From contig CM049318.1 in NCBI GenBank assembly GCA_026874595.1, positions 50,744,750 to 50,808,749 on the forward strand: a stretch of DNA of 64,000 nucleotides, written 5' to 3'. Origin of the DNA: Sipunculus nudus (Eukaryota; Annelida; Sipuncula; Golfingiida; Sipunculidae). This document shows positions 54,060-64,000 of this stretch, piece after piece. The notes under the pieces are model-generated. The model searched no databases. It was not told the origin of the DNA and saw only the letters and a program-made list of their open reading frames with translations. Made by a program: the position numbers and the translations under genes. Numbering within the stretch: position 1 is the stretch's first letter; every line of letters begins with the position of its first letter.

Positions 54060-55560
54060 CTCTTGCGAGTTTACTATAGGCTAACATCTCTTTTTAGATA
54101 TGCGCTTATCTTGTCTCTGTTTGCGTCATAGCACGAATCACGTATGATATGGAACGGCCACACTGCACAAGTACCGGGCCTATACCACTCTGGCTGACAC
54201 TCAATAGTAAGTTCTTTAGATGGCTCATAATAAGCTAGTATAGGGGTCATAGAGACATGTGATTTTATTTCTTGCATAGCCTTTTGCTATATTTCTGTCT
54301 AGCAACACACGCTGCACTGTCGGGCTAGCGCCCTCAAGGCTTCCATTGTTTTGGAAAGCATCGCGCCAAGTAATTGAGTGTTTCTTGTTGCCGCTGCACC
54401 TCTTGTGCATTTATTGGTTGGGTTTTGCATCTGTAGGATGGCTTAGATTTTCTCATTGTCTGATTTAAGCCTTTCACTTGAAACACAGTGACCAAGAAAG
54501 GAGATTTCACTTGTACGAAACTGGCATTTACCTTTGATCAAAGGATTACCCTTCTCCTTACATCTTTGTAATGGGGCTCTCAGTTTCTGGTTATGGTCCT
54601 AGGTAGCTTGTTCTAAATCATCTCCAGATAAAAAATAATGATGTCATCTGTAACACAAATTACTCGACTTAGACCTTGAAGAGCCATATTGAGCCGTTTT
54701 GAAATATTTCGGAGCTAACATTTAGTCCGAATGGTAGTCAGAGCCACCTGAATCGACCGAATTCGACACAAGTTGTAATCCGGCTACTTTTATCATCCAG
54801 TAGAGAGTGCCAGTATCCATTCTGTAAGTCTACTTTTGTGAACATTTTTTCCTTGGCAAATTGTGGCAACACATCATCTATTACAGGTAATGGGTAAATT
54901 TCTCTTTTGAGAGCTTTGTTCAATGTTCGAGTGTCCAAGCCGATCCTGAGATCATTGTTCCTTTTAACACAAATGGTCATCCGGGAAACCCGGTCCGTCA
55001 ACCATTTCATCATGATTCTGTTTTGATTTGACTTCTAAATCAATTGGCACACCTTTTGTTTTCACTGATCTTTAGGCTGCTTCTGAATTTAGAGTAAAGT
55101 GAATTTACCAGGAAGGGTTCCTAGTGTTTTCTGGTCTCCTGTTTTGACATCATCATAGTCTGTAGTGATGTCCTGTCTCGCTACACTGTGCAGCAAGTGA
55201 AAGTTATCATGGTTCACTCTGATCACATTCATGGCTTCAGCAGCCTTTCTGTTTATTAGGGGAGTTAGATCTTCCAATACTTCTTGGAATTCGACATTGT
55301 ATTTTTTCTTTCCTTTTTTTTAGGGGGGGGGGGGGGGGTTCTCACTGTGAGTCTCTTCTTGCCCGAAGGCTTTGAGGTAACTTTTAGGTGTTTATCAAAC
55401 TTACGAATGATGGTAACATGATCTTGTTTGTTCTCTTGGGGGGGGGGGGGGGGGTTGTCATCTGGTCCTGCAGGCGCAAACACAAGACTGTTATATATTT
55501 TAATACCTACAGTCCCAGCACACTTGCACATTGGTATTCTTTATCCCTTATATCCAGTTC
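54060..55560 (-). mobile_element. Ty3/Gypsy pol fossil
   Basis: On the minus strand, in order: a linker region with a TLGTLPGKFTL segment (near 55110), reverse transcriptase (55013-54738; RTLNKALKREIYPLP, FTKVDLQNGYWH), and RNase H (54240-54075; TPILAYYEPSKELTIEC). The order is that of a normal Ty3/Gypsy pol. Broken in at least five places, integrase not seen, no LTRs identified. Confidence 0.8.
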
Positions 55561-56207
55561 AGATATGCCCTGATAGTTCCTAAAGAGCTGTTTGAACATT
55601 TTCCATCCCCTACCTTATTGGTACAAAGTTGCAAGGGAGGTTGTGTTTGTACAGACGAGGGTGCATAAATGACCAGCCATCATGTATCTGCATTTTCAGT
55701 TAGAACGTGGAGCTCATAGTTGAATTAGACTTACCAGGGACAATCTCAGACAGGAACTGGTATTTCCTCCGCATATTCAAGATCACACTGATGTAACAGT
55801 TAACAGTCTCAATCTATCATAAGCACTGCGTAGAATACATGCAAGTCCTGTATCTAAAATGGATTCACTTTCAGATTAACTTTCGGGAAGGGCCGCCACC
55901 ATGATTGCGCCACCGAACTTTGACCTTGCCAAACGCCATGAACGTTGTTCTTGTTCTTCAGGTGAACATTAACTTCGTTTTGTTGAGATATTATTCAACT
56001 CCATAATTTTCATTGCGTCAATACCATACTAATAGGTGGTTACAAATATCAAATATGGTTATAATATATTTTAATGGTGTAATTTAATTTGATAAATTTT
56101 GAGTCATTTATTATGGAACAATCCCATTTAATCTGTTTCTCTTACATGTAATTCATATAACACCCTTAGGTTTCGTATGTTTTTGCATTTGATATTATCT
56201 CTTAAAA
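55561..56207. other. intergenic DNA
   Basis: The 55600-55960 part may be upstream sequence of the Gypsy fossil but is not diagnostic. The rest is AT-rich and empty. Confidence 0.35.
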
Positions 56208-56375
56208 TTAAGTCTCTGTATACATAAATATATATTTCACATTTGTAAAGAGAGATTCCAAAATCCAACGTCGTATCGGCAACACGACACGAACGTTATG
56301 TTTTTTTTTTTCAGAATATATCACACGTCACCACACTTCCGAGTGATTAAAATTGTGATTGTGTATGAAGTGAGA
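56208..56375 (+). repeat. direct repeat, partner at 63842-64000
   Basis: AAGTCTCT, ATATATTTCACATTTGTAA, CGTATCGGCAACACG and ACACGTCACCACACTT landmarks recur in the same order at 63842 and run up to the window end. Possibly the LTR starts of the Gypsy fossil between them; otherwise a dispersed repeat. Confidence 0.65.
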
Positions 56376-56420
56376 GTGAGGGAACATCCCGTTTCATATA
56401 TATATATATATATATATATA

Positions 56421-56852
56421 CTGTGGTTGCCTTTTTGTTCGCGAGGGTTTTAATTTCGCAATATTCGCGAATGGGAAATAATCGCGAAAATGAAACCCTC
56501 GGGAATAATCGGCCAATTGAGAATGTCCTTCATATTTAGTGTAATCAATACTTGTATGGTAATAGGTTAAAACAGAGAGAATTTTTTAAATAAATTACAT
56601 CCTTGCAGGTATAGGGAAATGTAAGCCTTAAATTTGAACTAAACCACCTATGCTGTGTGTGCGGGCCTATCATTATATAAGAAAATGTCACAAACTCATG
56701 ACTTATTCTCATTTTATAATACACACAGGTATATGGCTTTGCCAAAGATTTGATATAGGTTATTGTGAGATCGCGGAAATGAAACCCTCGCAAAACATTA
56801 AAAATGGAAAAATCGCGAAATTTCAGCCTCGCGAATATGAAGCCAACCACAG
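56421..56852. mobile_element. TA-flanked MITE, CTGTGGTTGCC family, copy 2
   Basis: 432 bp between TA dinucleotides inside a TA-rich tract. Left end CTGTGGTTGCCTTTTTGTTC, right end (inward) CTGTGGTTGGCTTCATATTC, both followed by GCGAGG and by TCGCGA motifs. Same family as 35280-35642. Confidence 0.75.
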
Positions 56853-56878
56853 TATATATATATATATATATATATATA

Positions 56879-56992
56879 TCTCGGATCGAACCCAGGTCGG
56901 TGGCGTACAAGACCGGCGTCCCAACCGCTTCGCTAGAAAAGCAAGCTTCACTAGCGAGACAGTTCGGTCCGCTTTTATATCACCCCGTAACA
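56879..56992 (-). repeat. LTR-like/tRNA-like repeat, copy 2
   Basis: On the minus strand it starts TGTTACGGGG (56992), then ATATAAAAGCGGACCG, then the tRNA-like segment with TAGCGAAGCGGTTGG (56935-56921), a CTTGTAC anticodon-loop-like stretch (as in tRNA-Thr TGT) and GGGTTCGAT (56893-56885). It stops at a TA microsatellite; the LTR 3' part and primer site seen at 27789 are absent here. Probably a truncated or solo copy. Confidence 0.55.
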
Positions 56993-57649
56993 ATATATCT
57001 TGGAACCCGAAGGACATTGGAGGCCCTTGCTGGGATTTCGGTCTCTCTCAAAGGTCGGACGTCAAACAACCTGTCGTGGTTCACGTCAAGACGCCAAGAC
57101 GCCAAATCGCGCACGTTCTAAGATGGGGTGCACACCAGCTGAGTTTGAGGCAGTCAGGCATGACATCATTACTTCATGATACTGAACTGAGTCTTCCAAT
57201 ATTTTTGACTCTGGTAACGCTGTACTCAGTATTCTGCCAAATGGTGTGAAATTAACTGGTTTGTGTAAGAGCTTGCCGCCCACAAACCGTACGTTAAATG
57301 ATCTGCAACTTGCACCATTATGAGGAGTCCAATTTTTGAGAAACTTGAGGTGAAATGATCTTTGCCTGGAAACGCTCGTATCATTGCGTCGGTACGACTG
57401 CGCTGGTTGTTGAACTTGTGATATTGTAAATGGTTTTTTTTGAATGCCTGTAAGACTTACAAATATTGCGCGGACCCTTTAAGGATATACGTCTGTGCAT
57501 TGGAGCGCTGTTTCATTTGACTCTTGTATTCCATTTGATATTGTATGAACTATGTGATATTATTGCTGTTACTGCATGAACCACAAAATTTGCTTTATGT
57601 TTAGCTAAAGCTACACTGTATTCGTGACTAGATTATGTACTAGCTGTGG
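56993..57649. other. unassigned sequence
   Basis: Moderate GC and a long chance ORF (to 57249), no recognised motif. It ends in a purine-rich GTGGGGAGGGA tract (57648), which could be a polypurine tract or internal to an LTR. Confidence 0.3.
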
Positions 57650-58378
57650 GGAGGGATACAGTCATCCACCATTCTTTTTAAACCAACTCTTTAAATTATT
57701 GTTTTAAATCATCCTGAGGATTTTTCTTTTCTTTTCATTATGCGGAAAGATTTGACAAACCAACTTCCCCCCCCCCACTTTATTTACGTGCTGCCACTTA
57801 GTGAAACTCGCACACATTTATCATCCTTTATCATCGATCGTTCTGTGCACGTGTATATTTAGTGTCTAGTGTCGCTGTATTATAGTGCTGCCACCTAGTG
57901 ACACGCGCAAACATAATTCAATCTTTATCGTCCTGTGTACTTCAATATATGCGTGCTGCCACCTAGTGACATTCTGAAACACTATTAAAATTTATTATAT
58001 GAACAACCTTTCAATTTTGTTAGTTGACATCAAGTAAAACTAAACATAAACTACATAGTCACCCCCTTTTTTTTACTTTTATTATTCATAATCATATATA
58101 AATTTTCCATTGGCATCATTCGTCTTTTCAGGTCTTTCTATCATTACTATACAATGAGCGACCACTCAATTGCCTAGTGCACTGTTTGCAAATGGTTGAA
58201 GACAAAAAATCAACATTTGTACTGACTTAGCACTGATTCACATAGTATAAATAAAATAGAATATTTTTGTTATTTTTGTTATTTCCAAATGATTTTTCTC
58301 TTGCTATATAAAAGCCAACTGCACGGTTGACTGATCATAGCGGCAATTTTCCATAAATCTATAAACAAATACAAATTG
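57650..58378 (+). repeat. possible 5' LTR (or its right half) of the Gypsy fossil
   Basis: GTGCTGCCACYTAGTGA occurs at 57788, 57885 and 57953 as part of a short tandem repeat. A TATATAAAAG box lies at about 58302, and the region ends in TACA just before gag-like sequence. This fits U3 enhancer repeats, promoter and R/U5, but the other LTR is not complete in the window, so it remains inference. Confidence 0.4.
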
Positions 58379-61300
58379 GTAGACTTATTGTGTGTCGTCA
58401 GTATCTATTGGAATCCACCTGATGCCAACTATGAGCAATTTACTGCACATATGGCACAGGCAGGCCAAATAAACCATATCTTATATGTACGAGAAGCTAA
58501 TTCTAGCCTATGCACTATACATGGCAATATAATATATAAAAATGTAGATTCTTCGGACAAAACTGTTACTATGCTAAACGAAACCTGCTTACAAGAAAAA
58601 ATACAATTAAACTATCATTACAAAAAGCTGACACTTCCTGTTTGGCTGAGATAACTACCCTCGTAGGTAGAACCCGCTAAGCAGCATAGTTTTTTTCTAG
58701 CTTTTGTGGAAGCGGTGTTGACTTTGTACACCAGTTAGTTATGACTGATGCCGAAGTCAATCAATTGATAGCTGAATTCAGAACCATTAGAGGTGAAAAT
58801 ATCTTTCTACCTGCAGTAAAAAATAGCTATACTGTAGTAGCTCCCCAAATTTTGACCTTTACTGGAAATCATGACAAAACAAATAGTTATGAACAGTGAC
58901 GGTTACAGGTTAAGGCACAATGATATCAATAATAAACAATGCCTCCATACCTGAACCTAAAATAATTACAGCCATCAACCAATCTGTAAGAGGCACGGCA
59001 GCCAGTGTGCTATTTTCAATGCCTGATGGCTCAAGTCTTTCAGAGGTATTTAAAAAAATTGACAAATACTTTGCCAATGTTCTTCAATTAGACTTTCTTA
59101 AACACAACTTTCAATCAAGTAAACAAGAACCTAAGGAAGACATTATCACATGAAATGGTAGGCTGCATGGAATGCTAGACCTTATCAATAAAAGCAGCCA
59201 ATGTCTGCAAGAGAATAAAGCAAATGCTTTGTTCTTAATTTTGGAATGTAGTAGCTTACAAAAAATCAAGATGCAACACGCCATCGTTATGATTACGATG
59301 AAGACTGTGATGAACACTTTGCGGCTTGTAGATCACTAGAATCCCAAAGATTTGCTCGAAGGACCGCACACACTAACGAACTGTCTTCCCAGTTAGAATT
59401 GGCTGACATCTCCTCCCTAAATAAATTGTTCAGTCGTCCGAATTATTTAAAAGGAAAATTGACTAGTAGAATTGAGAAAATAGAAGCAAGTATGGTACGT
59501 ATGGAGAAAGTCCCCTTTTTACAGGGAACCGTTTTTGATGCTACCAATACAACCAGACCCCCAGGACTCAAAGTCCGTCAGAGTTGTATTGAACCCGTTG
59601 CAAGCGTTACACCCAAAATCTAGACCAATGTCGTGCACGAAGGGAAAAAATGGCCAGTTACTAAAAAAAAAACTAGTCCCTATCTGCCCTCAGTCGCAGG
59701 GAAGGATAGGAATGTTAACAACGCCAACAAATCAACACAAAGTCACTAATCCTAGGTCTACCAAAATTCCTTTCATAGGAAATACTCGAATTATAAAAAA
59801 TACAGGAAGATGGGAAACCTTGTCTAGGTCTACTAGATACTGGGTCACAGTTTTGTACTGTAGCTCAATGGTTTGCTGAACAAAATATGTCTTTGGAAGA
59901 TCTCACGCTAATAGATGATATGGTGGATCAGCCTGGTGAGTGGACAACCAATGAAGTAAAGTGGAATAATTCCAGTAAACTTAACATTCCCATTCGTCCT
60001 TAAAAAGACTTTCTTGGGTTATTGTCGTGTTAATTAAGGACACCGAATTTAACAGCGATGTGTCTTTTCTACTAGGGACCAATGTTCTATCTACCTTATT
60101 GCATACTCTTAAATGTGATATAGGAGACAACTTTGTCCAGCAACTGCAGGTGTCTAAACCTTGTCAATTTCCTCCAACCATGATGAACGAGCGTACGGAA
60201 CTAAGTCAATGACTGTCCCACCTCGTGGTAAAGTCACAAAATATGCTATCACCAGGGCGGCAACAAAAGGGAAAACAGAACTGGATCAGTTCAATCACCT
60301 TCTACGGAAGCGGGAACATTTATTCTCTTTATCGGATACTGATCTTGGTCGTCTTAGTCTCGTCCAACACAACATTACTCTGAAAAATGATGAGCCTTTC
60401 CGAGAAAGATATTGACGGAAATCCCCGATTTTGTTTGTCCGAAAGAATACTGTACAGATGCCTAAACTTTGCCTAGAATCGAAGATACTTTAGATTCTAT
60501 CTTAGGAGCCCATATCTTCTCTTCTGTAGACCTGTAGGCCGGTTATTAGCAGTTCGAAATGGCAGAAAATGATAAAGTTAAAACTGCTTTTTCCGTTGGC
60601 TCCTTAGGGTTTTATGAGTTTGAAACCATGCCTTGGTTGATGCAAAGTGTAATTTGGGATTTACATTTGAAAGAATGCCTGCTATACTTAGAGGACATTG
60701 TTGTGTTTTCTAGTACATTTAGTCAACTTCAGAAAGGCTAGATTCTGTTTTTTCAACGCCAATATGAGGCTGGTCTCAAATTGAAACCATCAAAATGCTG
60801 CTTTGTGCAGAATGAGATCAAATATCTTGCGAATGTAGTGTCTAAAGATGGTATTAAGACAGATCCCATAAAAAAGGAGGTACCGCGTTCAAGGCAAAGA
60901 CCCAATTCTGTTCAAGACGTGGGACGTTTCCTAGGCTTTCCCGGTTTATAGCGTCGATTTGTACCAGATATTGCTACAATAGCTTAACCCCTTCATTTCT
61001 ACTAAAAAGACCCAAAAAGAAATCAAAGAAGTCTGAAATACTCGGTAAATCATCCCACGGTCCGACTTTCGTTTGGACAGATGAGCATCAACAAGCGTAT
61101 AAAAAATCATTTACCTGTTTTGCTCATCTAAAGTTTTGGCACTTGTGGTCTTCTCTAAACCATTCATAGTCCATATGGATTCCAGTTTTGACGGTTTCGC
61201 TGGCATCTTGTACCATTAGAAAGGACGACAAAAGCGCCTGATAGCATTTGCCAGCCCGAATTTATCTCTTCTGAATCTCGCTATCCAATACATAAACTAA

Positions 61301-63450
61301 TTTTTTTGGCTTTAAAAATGGTGTGTCACCGACAGATTCAAGAATTACTTTACGGCTTTCAGTTTACAGTCTTTACTGACTATCTTCTGACATATATTCT
61401 CGTAAGTGCTCGACTGGATGCAACTTGACAACGATGGGTGGCAGACCTGGCGAACTATGACTTTAGTATTCAGTACCGGGCTGGAAAGCATAACACCGAA
61501 GCAGATGCACTATCTCAAAAATCTACAGCAAAGAACGACCAGGGACGAGGTTAGAAAATCATACCTGAAACGCAATTAAAGCTTTATGTGAAGAAGGTAT
61601 GTCTTCCCATGACATTGTATCTTGTTTAAATGTTTATCCAGAATCTAGCTATTCATGAACTTGTCTTGTACATCTCTCAAACTCGACGGTCAAGATGTTA
61701 GAATTGCTAAATTACAAGATTTCACCTTACTGCCTTTGATCCTTCATTTAAGAGACCACTGTCGGATTCAAACAGAAAATTTGAATACTGAACAACTAAC
61801 TTTTTAAAAAAGCGGACATTTCTAATATTAAAAGATAACCTACTTTTCCGTAAAAGACTAAACTATGGGGAGGAAACTTACCAGTTAGTTGTGTCAACTA
61901 GCCTTCGACCATTGGATTTCTCAGGAGTTCATGATAAAAAAGGACATCTTGGTCGAGATAGGAGTTTCGAATTAGCCCGAGAAAGAGAAGGAAAGGTTTT
62001 AGTAACATCATCAACGCCAATGGAGTTTTTCCGAAATACTATCTTAGTCTAGGTCCCGCAAACGGTGGTACCGAGCATATATTGGTTATGAAAGATAACT
62101 ATACTAGCTATGCCCTGGCCCTTCCTTGCAAAACAACCAAAGGAAACCAACAGCTAAACTGCTATATGATACCTTCGTCAATCATTATGGATTCCCTATG
62201 AAAATTCACGGTGATCAAGGAGCACAATTTGAGTCTCGAATTATCAGATAATTATAAAAATTAACTGGTATTAAGAAGGCACACATTGTTCCTTTTCATC
62301 CCAAAGGAAACCCTGTGGAACGATTCGACAGGACTCTGTTAGCATGTGAGGAGCATTTGACCAGATCAGAAGAAAAACTGGATAGACCTTGTCGGATCTT
62401 TTACCAATGCATAAATCTGGACGCGAAATGATGCAACGAGTTATTTACCGCTTTTTCTTTAGTTTGGTTGACACCCACACCTGCCAATAGACCTAAGTTT
62501 GGGACATATAGAGTCTTCTGATATAAAGGCGTATCAGACATACGTGGCTGATTTAAAGAATCGACAATCTTTTGCTTACGAAACTGCGCAACGTATTACC
62601 ACAGCAAATAAGCGTCGACATAAATCATTATATGACCGTCGCTGCCACAGTACTGTCTTAATGCCTAGGGACAAAGTCCTGGCTCGAAATGTTGGTTTAA
62701 AAGGTAGGCAGAAACTTGCTAATAGGTTGAAAGAAACAATCTATAAAGTCCAGGATCAACCAAGGGTAGATAGCCCTGTTTATGTTGTTTTCCCACTTGA
62801 TGATAGTGAACTTCCAAGGACACTTCATAGAATTTGTTACGCTCTATTAACAGGTTACCACTGGATGCTAACCGAAAAGCATTATCTCGCCGAGCGTAAC
62901 CCAATGTTATCCGTACCCTTGGTCGCCATATTAGCAATAGTACTATTGTAGATTCTTCTGATGAATCCTCGGATGTCTTTATTCAGTACCGGATCATCCG
63001 AATCCGCATGATAGACCTGTCTCCCAAAATTCAGGAGAAACTGTTATCTTGTAGGAGGACCAGCAGCTAATCGACCACGACGAAACTGGAGATTCTCTGG
63101 ATAGCGGTTCAAACGGAAGGAGAATTGATTAGGCCAGCACTGAGGAAAGTGAAGTTGACCATTATCTTGAGATAAGTATAACGCCGGAATCTGCTCCAGT
63201 GGAAATTCTGTTAGTCGAATTCGAGCCCATGTCTTCATTAGATGTCGATATTCCTCAGTATAGTGTTCCTGAAATACCTTTGGAGGCTGTACCATCTGAA
63301 CCTGAGCCAAGTGAGCCTGAATAAAATGTATTTCCTCAGGAAAACATTCCGTCAGTAAATCTGTCTGTTCACGAGACTTCGGATGACATTCCACAAATTT
63401 TAGGTTGGCCACAATGTCAAAGGAGCCCTCCTGTCTACCTACGTTCAGAT
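58379..63450 (+). mobile_element. Ty3/Gypsy fossil, gag to integrase
   Basis: All main parts are in the normal order on the + strand: gag-like region (58380-59160, with SVRGTAASVLFSMPDGSSL), protease (DTGSQFC near 59826), reverse transcriptase (60160-60960; ECLLYLEDIVVFS is the YLDD-type box), RNase H (61070-61530; VFTDYLLTY, YRAGKHNTEADALS), integrase (61850-62960; VHDKKGHLG zinc-binding part, core near 62080-62400, C-terminal domain 62500-62960) and a Glu/Pro-rich tail. Nearly full length but broken by well over a dozen interruptions in all frames, so old and inactive. The small ORFs are pieces of it. Confidence 0.85.
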
Positions 63451-63841
63451 GAACATATAGTAAAGTTTAAGAATAAAAATAATATTATGTTGTATGTCGT
63501 ATCTTATGTTCATAATTGATTCATGTTTCAGATACACCAGTTTCAGGTAAGCGTTTCCGAGATTGTCCTCACCTGTCATCAGCACAAGATATGTGAAAAA
63601 AAAAAATTATTTGATTCATATAAAATCATATAAAACAATACAATTTGTATATATAAACAAATAATATAATGGGCAACATGTATGTATCAGCGTATCAGTA
63701 ATCGTTACAACTGATACGTTAATCATATCAGATAAAAATGATGTTAATGCTTGTCCATTAGTCAATAACCTAATTGTCAAGCATTCGTCTTAGTTCAACT
63801 AAGGCTAATTTCGTAAAAGTAATATGCACGACGTCACTGAT
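63451..63841. other. AT-rich DNA after the Gypsy fossil
   Basis: No gene recognised. A near-repeat CAGCGTATCAGTAATCG/CAACTGATACGTTAATC lies at 63689-63725. Confidence 0.45.
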
Positions 63842-64000
63842 GCATAAGTCTCTCTATATATTGATATATTTCACATTTGTAAGAAAGATTCTAACATCAA
63901 ACTTCGTATCGGCAACACGCCGTGAATGTTTTGTTTTTGTTTTTCAAAAAATACCACACGTCATCGCACTTTCGAGTTATTATATGTGAATGTGATCATC
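63842..64000 (+). repeat. direct repeat, partner at 56208-56375
   Basis: Matches 56208-56375 and is cut by the window end. If the pair are LTR starts, this would be the 3' LTR of the Gypsy fossil. Confidence 0.6.

Noticed and set aside
56650-57249. 199-codon ORF
   Set aside because: It spans a MITE end, a TA microsatellite and an LTR-like repeat, so it is a chance fusion of unrelated repeats.

Overview
This is animal DNA: AT-rich, gene-poor and heavily loaded with transposable elements, microsatellites and minisatellites. The repeat mix (Ty3/Gypsy and BEL/Pao fossils, LINE fragments, MITEs, a dispersed element with a tandem-repeat core, accessory repeats with terminal inverted repeats) fits a marine invertebrate. 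A mollusc is my best guess, but nothing in the window names the species. Nearly all long ORFs are accidents of simple repeats or pieces of old elements.

One convincing host gene is present, on the + strand at 21277-24140. Two exons joined with matching splice phase encode a 210-residue secreted protein: signal peptide, acidic pro-region, five-arginine processing site, then a strongly basic cysteine-free domain. Its promoter/5' region is tandemly duplicated (20599-21231). A second, weaker host candidate is a cysteine-rich terminal exon at 34250-34593 followed by a poly(A) signal and a 33-bp minisatellite.

Layout. 0-2.1 kb: 3' ends of two LTR-element fossils. 2.1-6.2 kb: two copies of a MITE family and a 43-44 bp minisatellite. 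6.2-20 kb: mostly featureless AT-rich DNA with microsatellites, a ~700-bp repeat present twice in opposite orientation (10.8 and 15.2 kb), and a degenerate minisatellite holding a 28-bp hairpin. 20.4-24.4 kb: the secreted-protein gene. 25-30.6 kb: non-LTR tails, a Gypsy gag fossil beside an LTR-like sequence carrying a tRNA-like segment, a perfect-looking 181-bp tandem duplication and a LINE fragment. 34-37.6 kb: cysteine-rich exon, a TA-flanked MITE and a 1.07-kb terminal-inverted-repeat element that keeps a promoter and a start codon. 37.9-40.6 kb: repeats rich in AGGTCA half-sites. 42-47.3 kb: BEL/Pao fossil, a 606-bp Mutator-like MITE with an exact 9-bp target duplication, and a Gypsy integrase fossil. 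47.7-54 kb: 180-bp tandem arrays and an inverted pair of elements with CGCG-rich minisatellite cores. 54-64 kb: two more Gypsy fossils with MITE and LTR-like insertions nearby.

The genes do not form an operon-like system. The most novel content is the secreted basic protein and several apparently unnamed non-autonomous elements. Element family names rest on motif recognition by eye; no database search was possible.
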